A stretch of 64,000 bases of DNA, taken from Candidatus Avelusimicrobium gallinaceum. Its GTDB lineage: Bacteria > Elusimicrobiota > Elusimicrobia > Elusimicrobiales > Elusimicrobiaceae. Below are positions 8,558 to 17,169 of the stretch, piece by piece. How positions within the stretch are numbered: position 1 is the stretch's first letter; each line of letters begins with the position of its first letter. A model generated the notes under the pieces. It was not told the origin of the DNA and ran no database searches. It saw only the letters and a list, made by a program, of their open reading frames with translations. Location of the stretch: the NCBI GenBank assembly GCA_944324965.1, contig CALUYH010000004.1, forward strand, positions 40,997 through 104,996, written 5' to 3'. A program made the position numbers and the translations under genes.

Positions 8558-9409
8558 ATGTGGGACTATACAGACAAAGTAATGGATCATTTTAGAAATC
8601 CGCGCAACGTGGGAGCCATTCCCAACGCCGACGGCACGGGCCAAGTCGGCAGTCTGGTGTGCGGCGACGCGCTGAAGCTGACCATCAAAGTAAACAAAGA
8701 CACCGATGTGATTGAAGACGCCAAGTTTGAAACCTTCGGCTGTGCCAGCGCCATTGCCTCCTCTTCCATTTTAACGGAAATGATTAAAGGCAAAACCATT
8801 GCCGAAGCGTCCAAAATTACCAACCAGGATATTGCCGATGCGTTGGGGACGCTGCCGGCCGAAAAAATGCACTGCTCCGTGATGGGCATGGAAGCCTTGG
8901 AAGCGGCCGTAAAAAGCTACCGCCAGGGCGGGCAGCCGGTCGTGTTTGAACAACAGGAAGAAAAAATCGTCTGCCATTGTTTCAACGTGTCCGAAGAAAC
9001 CATCATCAAAGCCATCCGCGCCAACCATTTAAAAACGGTGGACGACGTAACCCACTTTACCAAAGCCGGCGGCGGCTGCGGCCGGTGCAAAGGGGAAATC
9101 CAAAAGATTTTGGATAAAGTAAACGGCGCCAGTGCGGCTCCGGCCACCGGGGAAAAGAAACCGTTTGCCCAGATGACGGTGGTGGAAAAAATCAAAACCA
9201 TTGAACTCGTGCTGGAAGAAGACGTCCGCCCGAAACTGAATATGGACGGCGGCTCGGCCGAGCTGGTGGATTTGGACGGAACGACCGTAAAAATCCGCCT
9301 GACGGGTATGTGCAGCGGCTGCGCCGGTGCGGCGGGCACGCTCAAGAATTTTATTGAAAAAACGCTGAAGGAAAAGGTGGATCCGTCCCTCACCGTGGAG
9401 CAGGCTTAA
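8558..9409 (+). CDS. nifU: NifU-type Fe-S cluster scaffold, three domains
   Basis: Builds Fe-S clusters from sulfur supplied by the cysteine desulfurase next door. The 283 residues hold the full NifU layout. The IscU-like N-terminal domain (about 1-125) has Cys in LVCGDALK, FGCAS and MHCSV. The central Bfd-like [2Fe-2S] domain (about 135-185) has CHCFNVSEE and GGGCGRCKG. The C-terminal Nfu domain (about 205-283) has CSGCAGA. No nitrogenase genes are nearby, so it is likely the general housekeeping system of an anaerobe rich in Fe-S enzymes. Confidence 0.93.
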   Translation: MWDYTDKVMDHFRNPRNVGAIPNADGTGQVGSLVCGDALKLTIKVNKDTDVIEDAKFETFGCASAIASSSILTEMIKGKTIAEASKITNQDIADALGTLPAEKMHCSVMGMEALEAAVKSYRQGGQPVVFEQQEEKIVCHCFNVSEETIIKAIRANHLKTVDDVTHFTKAGGGCGRCKGEIQKILDKVNGASAAPATGEKKPFAQMTVVEKIKTIELVLEEDVRPKLNMDGGSAELVDLDGTTVKIRLTGMCSGCAGAAGTLKNFIEKTLKEKVDPSLTVEQA

Positions 9410-9410
9410 T

Positions 9411-10580
9411 ATGAAAGTGATTTACTTGGATAACAACGCTACCACCCAATGTGCTCCGGCCGTGGTGGAAGCGATGCTGCCGTATTTTTCCGAAAAGTAC
9501 GGCAACGCCTCCAGTATGCACACATTTGGCGGCAACAACCGCCACGTGATTGATCACGCCCGCCAGCAGGTGGCGGATTTTATCGGCGCCGCACACGCGG
9601 ACGAGATTATCTTTACTTCCTGCGCCACGGAAAGCGACAACACCGCCATTTTTTCCGCCGTGCGCACCCAGCCCAAAAAGAAACACATCATTACGTCCGC
9701 CGTGGAACACCCGGCTATTATGGAACCTTATAAATACCTGGAAGCCAAAGGTTACCGGGTGGATTTTATCGGGGTGGATTCGCTGGGGCGTTTTGATATG
9801 GAACGCTTTAAAAACGTGCTGGATGAGGACACGGCCCTCGTATCCGTGATGTGGGTCAACAGCGAAACGGGAACGATTTTCCCCATTGCCGAGATTGCCC
9901 GCCTGACGCACGAAAAGGGCGCGCTCTTTCATACGGACGCCGTACAGGCTGTGGGCAAAATTCCGGTCAACGTGCAGGAAGCGGGGGTGGATATGCTTTC
10001 GCTCTCCGGGCACAAATTCCACGGGCCGAAAGGCGTGGGCGCCTTGTACGTGCGCCGCGGCACGCTGTTTATGCCGTATTTGATGGGCGGCCACCAGGAA
10101 CGCCACCGCCGCGCCGGCACGGAAAACGTACCGTATATTGTGGGATTAGGCAAAGCGGCCGAACTGGCCCAAAAACGCCTGACGGACGGAACGACCGAGC
10201 GGATTGCCGCCCTGCGCGACAAGCTGGAAAAAGGCATTTTGGCTACGGTGCCGGACGTGAAAGTAAACGGCGACCCGGAACACCGCGTGCCCAACACCAC
10301 CAACATCAGCTTCGGCTACATTGAAGGCGAATCTATTTTGATGTACTTAAACGATTTGGGCGTTTGCGCCTCGTCCGGTTCGGCGTGCACGTCCGGCTCG
10401 TTGGAGCCTTCGCACGTGCTGCGCGCGATGGGCGTGCCGTTCCAATTTGCGCACGGGTCCATCCGGTTTTCGCTGTCGGACCAAACGACCGAGGCCGATA
10501 TTGACCTGGTGCTCAAAGAATTACCGGCGATTATTGAACGGCTGCGTAAAATTTCGCCTTTCTCGCGTTTGGCCGCTTGA
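9411..10580 (+). CDS. nifS: Cysteine desulfurase NifS
   Basis: A PLP enzyme that removes sulfur from cysteine as a persulfide for NifU. It has 389 residues. The PLP aspartate and lysine lie in HTDAVQAVGK and SGHKFHGPKGVG. The catalytic loop ASSGSACTSGSLEPSHVL contains the persulfide Cys, in the short, group I (NifS/IscS) form. One base separates it from nifU and a strong terminator follows, so the two form a closed operon. Confidence 0.95.
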   Translation: MKVIYLDNNATTQCAPAVVEAMLPYFSEKYGNASSMHTFGGNNRHVIDHARQQVADFIGAAHADEIIFTSCATESDNTAIFSAVRTQPKKKHIITSAVEHPAIMEPYKYLEAKGYRVDFIGVDSLGRFDMERFKNVLDEDTALVSVMWVNSETGTIFPIAEIARLTHEKGALFHTDAVQAVGKIPVNVQEAGVDMLSLSGHKFHGPKGVGALYVRRGTLFMPYLMGGHQERHRRAGTENVPYIVGLGKAAELAQKRLTDGTTERIAALRDKLEKGILATVPDVKVNGDPEHRVPNTTNISFGYIEGESILMYLNDLGVCASSGSACTSGSLEPSHVLRAMGVPFQFAHGSIRFSLSDQTTEADIDLVLKELPAIIERLRKISPFSRLAA

Positions 10581-10584
10581 TTTG

Positions 10585-10617
10585 ACCGCGCTCCTTTGGG
10601 AGCGCGGTTTTGTTTTA
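10585..10617 (+). terminator. Intrinsic terminator after nifS
   Basis: A 10-bp stem (ACCGCGCTCC pairing with GGGAGCGCGGT) has a TTT loop and is followed by TTTGTTTT. It lies only nine bases before the ATG of the next gene. Confidence 0.85.
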
Positions 10618-10625
10618 TACCGCGT

Positions 10626-12089
10626 ATGAAGAAACTTCTTTTGCTGCTGGGGTGTTTGTTTTTCGGCCTTGTGTTGCAGGCCAAAACCGTCACGCTCTAT
10701 CACACCGGGGATACGCACGGGTTTTTCTATCCCCAAAACGGCACCGGCGGGGCGGCCGCGCTGGCGGCGGTGCTTGCCCGGGAGAAAGCGCCTTACCTGC
10801 TGCTGGACAGCGGGGACTTTGCCGAAGGCACCGTGGAAACCCAGCGTTCCCAAGGGTTAAAAGCCGTCCAATTAATGAACTTTCTGCACTACGATGCCGC
10901 CACCGTGGGCAACCACGAATTTGCCTTCCAAGACAGCGGTTTTGACGCCTTGCTCCATGCGGCCGATTTTGCCGTATTGGCCGCCAATTTAAAAGATGCC
11001 CAAACGGGCCAATATCCCCCCGATGTGCTGCCGTACAAAATGTTTACGGTAAACGACGTAAAAGTGGCGGTGATAGGGCTGGCCCATCAAAATCCCACCC
11101 GCAAAACCCGCAAGTATATTCTTTCCGCGCCGTTTGCCGCGCTGAAAAAAGCGCTGGCGGAAGCCGAAAAAAAGCACCCGCAGGTGGTCGTGGTGTTGGC
11201 GCACGATTCGCTGGCGGAGGACCGCCCCGGCCATCCCTTTTATATGGGAAACATCGGGCGGAAACTGGCCGGCCGCGTGCATGTGGTGTTGGGCGGGCAC
11301 GCACATCAGATTTTGCAAAACGAACACCGCGGCGGCGTTTTGTTTGCCGAAAGCGGAAGCAATTTCCAAAACGTAACCAAAGTAACCGTGGAAACGGATG
11401 ATAAAACCGGCCGGGTGGTGAAAGCGCGGTCTGAACAGATTCCTTTGGATATTTCCCAAACCGGCGAAAATGCCCGGGTGAAAAAATACGCCGAAACGCT
11501 GCGGGAAAAAGACGCGGACGAAGTTGTCGGCCGGACCTCCGCCGCGCTTTACAAACGGTCGTGGGTACCCGGACAAATGGATTCCCCCGCAGACAATTGG
11601 GTGGCCGACGCCACCTGCCGCTACGCTCCGGCCGATGTGTGCATCCACAACACGGGCGGGGCCCGCACGGGGTTGCCCAAAGGCAACATCACCCGCCGCG
11701 ATATTTTTGATTTGTATCCGTTTGATAACACGGTGGTTACGGCGCAGGTCAGCGGAGCTTTTTTAAAAAAGCTGGTGGCGGGGGGACTCGTGCCGCGGAA
11801 CCGGCTGGCGTATGCAGGGCTAAGTGTGGCGTACTGCAAAACCAAAAGCGGCAAAATCAAAAACCTGCAAATTTGGGTGCGCGGCGAGCGGTTGCAAGAG
11901 GATAAACAATACACGGTGGCCGTTAATTCCTATGTGGCGGGCCGCGGGCGCGAAGGAAAATTATTTAACACCCTGCCCAAAGGGGCGCTCCGCTCGGCCG
12001 GGGCCAAAACGGTGCGCCAGGTGTTGGAGGATGACTTGAAAAACGGCGTGCTGGTTCCGCCCGCCACGGGACGCATCACGGAAAAATAA
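10626..12089 (+). CDS. Secreted 5'-nucleotidase/UshA-like metallophosphatase, copy 1
   Basis: A 487-residue exported hydrolase with a signal peptide (to about residue 19, ending LQA). The metallophosphatase domain has the metal ligands in YHTGDTHG, LLLDSGDF, ATVGNHEF, LAHDS and LGGHAHQ. The C-terminal nucleotide-binding domain has NTGGAR and YPFDNT. Such periplasmic enzymes cut nucleotides and related phosphoesters to salvage nucleosides and phosphate. I chose ATG 10626, where the signal peptide starts; there is no clear ribosome site. It is about as long as copy 2 and plainly its duplicate. Confidence 0.88.
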   Translation: MKKLLLLLGCLFFGLVLQAKTVTLYHTGDTHGFFYPQNGTGGAAALAAVLAREKAPYLLLDSGDFAEGTVETQRSQGLKAVQLMNFLHYDAATVGNHEFAFQDSGFDALLHAADFAVLAANLKDAQTGQYPPDVLPYKMFTVNDVKVAVIGLAHQNPTRKTRKYILSAPFAALKKALAEAEKKHPQVVVVLAHDSLAEDRPGHPFYMGNIGRKLAGRVHVVLGGHAHQILQNEHRGGVLFAESGSNFQNVTKVTVETDDKTGRVVKARSEQIPLDISQTGENARVKKYAETLREKDADEVVGRTSAALYKRSWVPGQMDSPADNWVADATCRYAPADVCIHNTGGARTGLPKGNITRRDIFDLYPFDNTVVTAQVSGAFLKKLVAGGLVPRNRLAYAGLSVAYCKTKSGKIKNLQIWVRGERLQEDKQYTVAVNSYVAGRGREGKLFNTLPKGALRSAGAKTVRQVLEDDLKNGVLVPPATGRITEK

Positions 12090-12095
12090 ATTTTT

Positions 12096-12130
12096 GCCGT
12101 TTGCCTTGAACGGGAAACGGCGTTTTTGTT
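12096..12130 (+). terminator. Intrinsic terminator between nucleotidase copies 1 and 2
   Basis: GCCGTTT pairs with AAACGGC over a 12-base loop, followed by GTTTTTGTT. It separates the transcription of the first copy from the second. Confidence 0.7.
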
Positions 12131-12167
12131 ACCATACAAGTATCCGTACGGCAAGGAGAAACGGCTT

Positions 12168-13634
12168 ATGAAAAAAACTTGGTTGCTATTAGTTGCAGTT
12201 TTACTTGCGCCGCTTATTTTAACGGCCAAAACGACTACGATTTATCACACCAGCGACGTGCACGGGTTTTTCTACCCGCAGCACGGGCAGGGGGGCTACG
12301 CCGCGTTGGAAGCGGTCATCAAGTCCGGCCCGGCCAGCTATATGCTGCTAGACAGCGGGGACTTTTCCAACGGTACCGTGGAAACCCGCAACTCCAAAGG
12401 ATTAAAAGGCGTGCAAATGATGAACCGCATGAACTACGATGCGGCCACCATCGGCAACCACGAGTTTGATTTCAAAGGCGAAGGCTTGGCCCCGCTGTTG
12501 GCCAATGCGCAGTTTGCGGTGCTGGCGGCTAACTTTTTTGAAGCCGCCACCGGCAAGTATCCGCCGTCGGTACTTCCGTATAAAGTGTTTGACGAAAACG
12601 GTGTGAAAGTGGCCGTGATCGGGCTGGCCAACCGCGAGCCGACGAATCCTTCCAAACTCTACACCTACGGCAAACCGCTCGTAGCGCTGGAAAAAGCGTT
12701 GACCGAAGTGGAAGCCAAAAACCCCAACATTGTGATCGTGCTGGTGCACGACTCCTTGCAGGATGAAAAACACGGCACCAAATCCTACGTGCAGGACATC
12801 GGCCGCAAGTTCGGCGGGCGCGTGCATGTGGTGCTCGGGGGGCACGCACATCAGATTTTCCAAAACCAATACATCGGCGGTACGCTGTTTGTGGAAAGCG
12901 GCTGCAATTTGCAAAACGTCAGCCGCGTGACGGTAGAAACCGACGATAAAACCGGCAAAGTGGTGTCGGCCAAATCCCAACTGATTCCGCTCGTGGTGGC
13001 CCAAACCGGCGAAGACGAAGCCGTCAAAGAATATGCCGACTCCCTGCGCGAACCGGGCGTGGATGAAGTGCTGGGCGAAGCGGCCGAAACGCTTTCCCGC
13101 ACGCCCCAACAAGCCGACCGCCAGGACGCGCCGCTTAATGATTGGATTGCCGATTTAATCCGCTCCTACGCCGGCACGCAAATTGCCGTGCACAACAATG
13201 GCGGCACCCGCGTGGATATGGTAAAAGGTCCGGTGACCAAACGGGATTTGATTGAAATCCACCCCTTTGACAATACCGTTACGCTGGTGACGGTGGACGG
13301 CAAATTTTTGAAAAAATTTATCAAAAAAAGTTTCGCGCCCGACAGCTTGTATTCGTATTCCGGGCTGACGATTACGTATAAGAAAAACAAAAAAGGCAAA
13401 ATCAAGGATTTGAAAATTTTTGTAGACGGACAGCCTGTCCAAAACCGGCGCAAATACACGCTGGCCACCAACACGTACATCGCGGGCGGCGGCAGCGAAG
13501 GCTGGATGTTTAAACGCATTTCGGACAAAGACAAAAAAGCCGTCGGTTCAAAAACCATCCGCGATTTGATGGAAGACGCCTTACGCCAAGGCAAGGTCTC
13601 CGCGCCGGAAACCGGGAGGATTCGCCAGCGGTAA
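12168..13634 (+). CDS. Secreted 5'-nucleotidase/UshA-like metallophosphatase, copy 2
   Basis: A 488-residue paralogue of the preceding gene with the same layout: signal peptide, then YHTSDVHG, LLLDSGDF, ATIGNHEF, LVHDS, GGHAHQ, NNGGTR and HPFDNT. All predicted metal ligands are kept, so it should be active. I chose ATG 12168 because AAGGAG lies nine bases upstream and the signal peptide starts there. The next gene begins one base after its stop, so copies 2 and 3 share an mRNA with dus. Confidence 0.88.
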   Translation: MKKTWLLLVAVLLAPLILTAKTTTIYHTSDVHGFFYPQHGQGGYAALEAVIKSGPASYMLLDSGDFSNGTVETRNSKGLKGVQMMNRMNYDAATIGNHEFDFKGEGLAPLLANAQFAVLAANFFEAATGKYPPSVLPYKVFDENGVKVAVIGLANREPTNPSKLYTYGKPLVALEKALTEVEAKNPNIVIVLVHDSLQDEKHGTKSYVQDIGRKFGGRVHVVLGGHAHQIFQNQYIGGTLFVESGCNLQNVSRVTVETDDKTGKVVSAKSQLIPLVVAQTGEDEAVKEYADSLREPGVDEVLGEAAETLSRTPQQADRQDAPLNDWIADLIRSYAGTQIAVHNNGGTRVDMVKGPVTKRDLIEIHPFDNTVTLVTVDGKFLKKFIKKSFAPDSLYSYSGLTITYKKNKKGKIKDLKIFVDGQPVQNRRKYTLATNTYIAGGGSEGWMFKRISDKDKKAVGSKTIRDLMEDALRQGKVSAPETGRIRQR

Positions 13635-13635
13635 T

Positions 13636-15126
13636 ATGCGTGCAAAAAGTTTTTTGGGAGTGTTGGCCGGGTTGATTTTATTGGGTGCGTGCGGACGGGA
13701 TGCGCGCACCCATATAGACGTATTTTTTACGGCGGACGTACAAGGCTTTTATTGGTCCCGCCCGGAGCCCCGCTGGGATAACCGCGAAGCGGGCGGCTAC
13801 GCCGTTTTGAAAAACTTCCTGCAAAAACACGAAGGAGCGTTTTTGCTGTTTGACGGCGGCAACTGGTTCGGCTCCGCGCCCGAAGGCACCATGACCAAAG
13901 GCGCCTACGTGGCCGAGCTGGCCGATACTTTGCCGTACACGGCGGGCACCATCAGCGACAAAGATTTGGTGTACGGTTGGCCTTCGCTGCGCAATATCGT
14001 GGAGAAGCTGCCGTATCCGTTTGTCGTGTCCAACCTGCGGCTGGAAAACCAAATCCCATGGCCGATGCACGACTATCAAATCCGCACGGTAAACGGCATT
14101 AAAATCGGTATCTTCGGTTTGATAGACCCGCAAACCGTCAACAAAAACAAAGCCCGTCTGCTGGGGTTGCAAGCCTTGGACCCCGTGCAGGTGGCGCAGG
14201 AAATGACCGCCCTGCTGCGGGAAAAGGGCGTGGACGCGGTCATCGTGCTCAGCTCGTTGGCAGCCTCGCAGGAAAACAGCGTGAGCGAAACCTCCATCGC
14301 CGAAGAAACCCCCGGCATTGATTTGATTTTAAGTTCCAATAAAGACCGCGAAAACGCCGAAACCGACCAAATCAACCAAACGCTCATCGTTTATCCGGGC
14401 TCCAAGTTGGACAGTGTGGCCCACATCCGCCTGTCCTTTGACAAAAACAAACAGCTGCGTGAAATGACGTTTGAAGATGTCGCCCTCGTCAAAGAAACCT
14501 ACGGCGAGGACGCCGACATCGCCCAACGGGCCGCCACACTGCGGGCCGGAACACGCCGGAAGATGAACGCGCGCGTGGCCGAATTGCCGGCGGAAATCAC
14601 CACCTCGCTCACGCAGGAATCTGCGTTGGGGGACCTGCTGACGCAGTGCATGTACAAATGGTCGCGGCTGGACGGCGCTATTTTAAATTCGGACTCTATC
14701 CGCAGTTCGCTCCCCGCCGGCAAACTGACCGAATACGATTTGTACAAAGCCTACCCGTACGGGGACAACATTACGTTTATCACTATTAAGGGGGAAGCCT
14801 TTTTAAAAGCGTTGGAATCTTCGTTAAACGCCAAGGACAACTTCCCGCAGATTGCGGGTTTTTCCGTGACGTATGCCGACACGCCCCGCGGCCGCAAAAT
14901 CCGCCGCGTCACGCTGGACAACGGCCGGGTGATTCGCCCGCAGGATACGTACCGCTTTGCCGTGACGGACCATATTTTGGCCGGCGGTTTCGGACACGAT
15001 GATTTTATTGATTCGCTGGAATTTAAAAACACTTTTGTGGAAGCCCGCCAGATTATGCGTTCCTGCCTGGTCCGCCAAAAAACCGTAGTGGCGCCGGAAA
15101 CGGGACGCTGGAAAAAAGTACCATGA
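13636..15126 (+). CDS. UshA-like lipoprotein lacking catalytic motifs (predicted pseudo-enzyme)
   Basis: A 496-residue third member of the tandem set, but a lipoprotein (lipobox LLGAC, Cys19). The fold-level pattern is kept while the catalytic residues are not. DxH has become ADVQG, GDF has become GNW, GNHE has become SDKD, no HxH motif remains, and the C-terminal NGGxR and PFDNT have become NSDSIR and PYGDNI. It is probably a binding or accessory protein rather than a phosphatase. The ORF is intact, so it is not a decaying gene. Its stop overlaps the dus ATG (ATGA). Confidence 0.78.
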   Translation: MRAKSFLGVLAGLILLGACGRDARTHIDVFFTADVQGFYWSRPEPRWDNREAGGYAVLKNFLQKHEGAFLLFDGGNWFGSAPEGTMTKGAYVAELADTLPYTAGTISDKDLVYGWPSLRNIVEKLPYPFVVSNLRLENQIPWPMHDYQIRTVNGIKIGIFGLIDPQTVNKNKARLLGLQALDPVQVAQEMTALLREKGVDAVIVLSSLAASQENSVSETSIAEETPGIDLILSSNKDRENAETDQINQTLIVYPGSKLDSVAHIRLSFDKNKQLREMTFEDVALVKETYGEDADIAQRAATLRAGTRRKMNARVAELPAEITTSLTQESALGDLLTQCMYKWSRLDGAILNSDSIRSSLPAGKLTEYDLYKAYPYGDNITFITIKGEAFLKALESSLNAKDNFPQIAGFSVTYADTPRGRKIRRVTLDNGRVIRPQDTYRFAVTDHILAGGFGHDDFIDSLEFKNTFVEARQIMRSCLVRQKTVVAPETGRWKKVP

Positions 15127-16145
15127 AATACATCCGCCCGCTGACAATCGGCTCGTTCACGGCGGCCAACAATTTGCTGTTGGCGCCGATGGCGGGCATT
15201 ACGGATTCGCCTTTTCGCGTGTTGTGCCTAAAAGGCGGGGCGGGGATCGTCTGTGCGGAAATGGTGTCTGCCCACGCATTGCACTACGGTAACGCCAAAA
15301 GCGGGCGTATGCTGCGCGTCAACCCGAAAGAGCACCCCGTTTCTATGCAAATTTTCGGCTCGGACGAAGCCACCATCGCCGAGGCCGCCCGCAACGCCGA
15401 AGCCCAGGGGGCCGATATTGTGGATTTAAATGCGGGTTGTCCCGTTAAAAAAATCAACAAAGCCGGCGCCGGCTGCGTACTGATGAAGGACGAAGCCAAA
15501 CTGGGGCGGCTGGTAGAGGCGGCGGTAAAAAGCGTCAAAATTCCGGTCACGCTCAAAACGCGCATCGCGCTGACGCACAAAGAAATTTTAAGCGTACGGT
15601 TGGCTAAACTGGCCGAGAACGCCGGCGCTTCGGCCGTAATTTTGCACGCGCGCGCGGCGGTGGACGTTCATTCCGGGCCGCCCAATGTGCCCGCGGTGGC
15701 CGAGGCGTGCGCAGCGGTCAAAATTCCGGTCATCGGTAACGGCGGTATTGTGGACGCGCAAACCGCAAAACCTTTTTTGGACGCCGGCTGTGCGGGCGTG
15801 ATGATTGGCCGCGGCGCGGTGGGGAATCCGTTTGTGTTTCGGGATATTGCGGACGCGTTTGCAGGCAAAACCCCTTCGTCCCACACGCCCATTAGCCGCC
15901 TGCGCATTTACCGGGACCTCATCCGCGAAAACGTGGCCTATTACGGCGAGCGCATTGGCGTAAACCGCAGCCGCAAGACGGCCGGCTACTGGATACGGGA
16001 TTTCGCCGGCGCGGCGGATGTGCGCGGCACGTTTGTGCGGTTGGACACCCTGGCCGATATAGAGGCCCTGTTTGCCCAAACGCTGGCCCGGCTGGAACGC
16101 GACGAAGAAAACCTCCCCGGCATTTCCGTGCAAAAAAACAGCTAA
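15123..16145 (+). CDS. tRNA-dihydrouridine synthase, DusB-like
   Basis: An FMN enzyme that reduces uridine to dihydrouridine in tRNA. The 340 residues carry LAPMAGITDSPFR near residue 20, the catalytic cysteine in LNAGCPVKK near 105, LKTRIA, ILHAR, GNGGI and IGRGAVGNPF. Length and motifs fit the DusB group used by bacteria that have a single Dus. It overlaps the upstream lipoprotein gene by four bases. Confidence 0.9.
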   Translation: MKYIRPLTIGSFTAANNLLLAPMAGITDSPFRVLCLKGGAGIVCAEMVSAHALHYGNAKSGRMLRVNPKEHPVSMQIFGSDEATIAEAARNAEAQGADIVDLNAGCPVKKINKAGAGCVLMKDEAKLGRLVEAAVKSVKIPVTLKTRIALTHKEILSVRLAKLAENAGASAVILHARAAVDVHSGPPNVPAVAEACAAVKIPVIGNGGIVDAQTAKPFLDAGCAGVMIGRGAVGNPFVFRDIADAFAGKTPSSHTPISRLRIYRDLIRENVAYYGERIGVNRSRKTAGYWIRDFAGAADVRGTFVRLDTLADIEALFAQTLARLERDEENLPGISVQKNS

Positions 16146-16149
16146 ATTT

Positions 16150-16158
16150 TGATATAAT
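16150..16158 (+). promoter_or_regulatory. Extended -10 promoter of rplM-rpsI
   Basis: TGA-TATAAT, 78 bases before the rplM ATG, so the operon has a leader of about 70 bases. Confidence 0.65.
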
Positions 16159-16184
16159 ATATAGGAAACCACGAGTCATTAAGA

Positions 16185-16204
16185 CAGCGGCCACCACTCC
16201 GCTG
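16185..16204 (+). promoter_or_regulatory. Hairpin in the rplM leader
   Basis: CAGCGG and CCGCTG form a perfect 6-bp stem with an 8-base loop inside the leader. Ribosomal operons are often controlled by such leaders, but I cannot match this one to a known L13 or S9 motif. Confidence 0.35.
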
Positions 16205-16236
16205 CGCATTAATTACACAAGGTAGAAACAAAAATT

Positions 16237-16662
16237 ATGACAAAAACTTTTTTGCCTTCCGTCAAGGAAGTTGAAACCACCCGCAAATGGCATCACATTG
16301 ACGCCACGGGCCAGACCCTGGGCAGATTGGCTTCTCAAATTGCCGTTTTGCTGATGGGCAAACACAAAAAAACCTATACGCCGAATATGGACTGCGGCGA
16401 TTTCGTCGTTGTGACCAACGCCGGCAAAATCAAATTGACCGGTAAAAAAATGGAACAGAAGGTTTACTTCTCTCACTCCGGTTACGCCAAAGGCGCCAAA
16501 GAAACGCCGGTAAAAAGAGTGTTGGAAAAGAACCCCACCAGAGTATTGGAATTGGCCGTTAAGAGAATGTTGGACGAAAACAAACTCCGCGCGCCCAGAA
16601 TGAAACGCTTGAGACTGTTCGCCGGCGAAGAACATGCCTTCACCGAACGCTTTGGTAAATAA
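16237..16662 (+). CDS. rplM: Large ribosomal subunit protein L13
   Basis: A 141-residue ribosomal protein. WHHIDATGQTLGRLASQIA at the N-terminus, the GKHKKTYTP motif and the conserved gDFVVVTNA and YFSHSGY segments are typical of L13. An AAGG ribosome site sits upstream. It is followed after 15 bases by rpsI, the universal pairing of these genes. Confidence 0.97.
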   Translation: MTKTFLPSVKEVETTRKWHHIDATGQTLGRLASQIAVLLMGKHKKTYTPNMDCGDFVVVTNAGKIKLTGKKMEQKVYFSHSGYAKGAKETPVKRVLEKNPTRVLELAVKRMLDENKLRAPRMKRLRLFAGEEHAFTERFGK

Positions 16663-16677
16663 GAGGGATAGAAATTT

Positions 16678-17073
16678 ATGAACAATATGAAAGAACTCAA
16701 AACCGGAAGAAGAAAAACCTCCGTCGCCCAGGTAGAATTAGTAAAAGGTAAAGGCGTCATCACCGTCAACGCCAAATCCCTGGACGAATACTTCGGCAAC
16801 CACGCCCGCTGCAAAGCCGCCGTTAAGGCGCCGCTCGTGGTGACCAACCTGGAAAAAGAATACGACGTCAACGCCAAAGTAATGGGCGGCGGCGTATCCT
16901 CTCAGGCCGGCGCGTTGCGCCACGCGATTGCGCGCTCCTTGGCCGCGATCAGCGAAGATCTTAAAAAAGCCGTCAAGAAGGCCGGTTATCTTACCCGCGA
17001 TCCTCGTATGGTGGAAAGAAAGAAACCCGGTCAGCCCGGCGCCCGCAAACGCTTCCAGTTCTCCAAACGTTAA
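16678..17073 (+). CDS. rpsI: Small ribosomal subunit protein S9
   Basis: A 131-residue protein of the 30S head. It has TGRRKTSVAQV near the start, GGGVSSQAGALRHAIARSL in the middle and the basic C-terminus ending FSKR that reaches the P-site tRNA. GAGGG lies upstream of the ATG. A terminator closes the operon. Confidence 0.97.
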   Translation: MNNMKELKTGRRKTSVAQVELVKGKGVITVNAKSLDEYFGNHARCKAAVKAPLVVTNLEKEYDVNAKVMGGGVSSQAGALRHAIARSLAAISEDLKKAVKKAGYLTRDPRMVERKKPGQPGARKRFQFSKR

Positions 17074-17107
17074 TCGTTGGCTGGAAACTTGCAGGAGATG
17101 TTTTACA

Positions 17108-17136
17108 AACCCCGCTCTTTGGAGCGGGGTTTTTTG
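17108..17136 (+). terminator. Intrinsic terminator after rpsI
   Basis: AACCCCGCTC pairs with GAGCGGGGTT, followed by a T-run. Its end merges into the -10 box of the next gene. Confidence 0.88.
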
Positions 17137-17142
17137 TATAAT
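17137..17142 (+). promoter_or_regulatory. -10 box of the secreted hypothetical gene
   Basis: TATAAT starts right after the terminator T-run, 28 bases before the ATG at 17170. Confidence 0.5.
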
Positions 17143-17169
17143 AAATAAATCTTATACCTGGGAGCAATT

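Noticed and set aside
8558..10580. Nitrogen-fixation locus
   Set aside because: Only nifU and nifS are present; both serve general Fe-S assembly in many anaerobes, and there is no nifHDK.
10596..10626. Upstream extension of nucleotidase copy 1
   Set aside because: It lies in the nifS terminator and would put ten residues before an obvious signal peptide.
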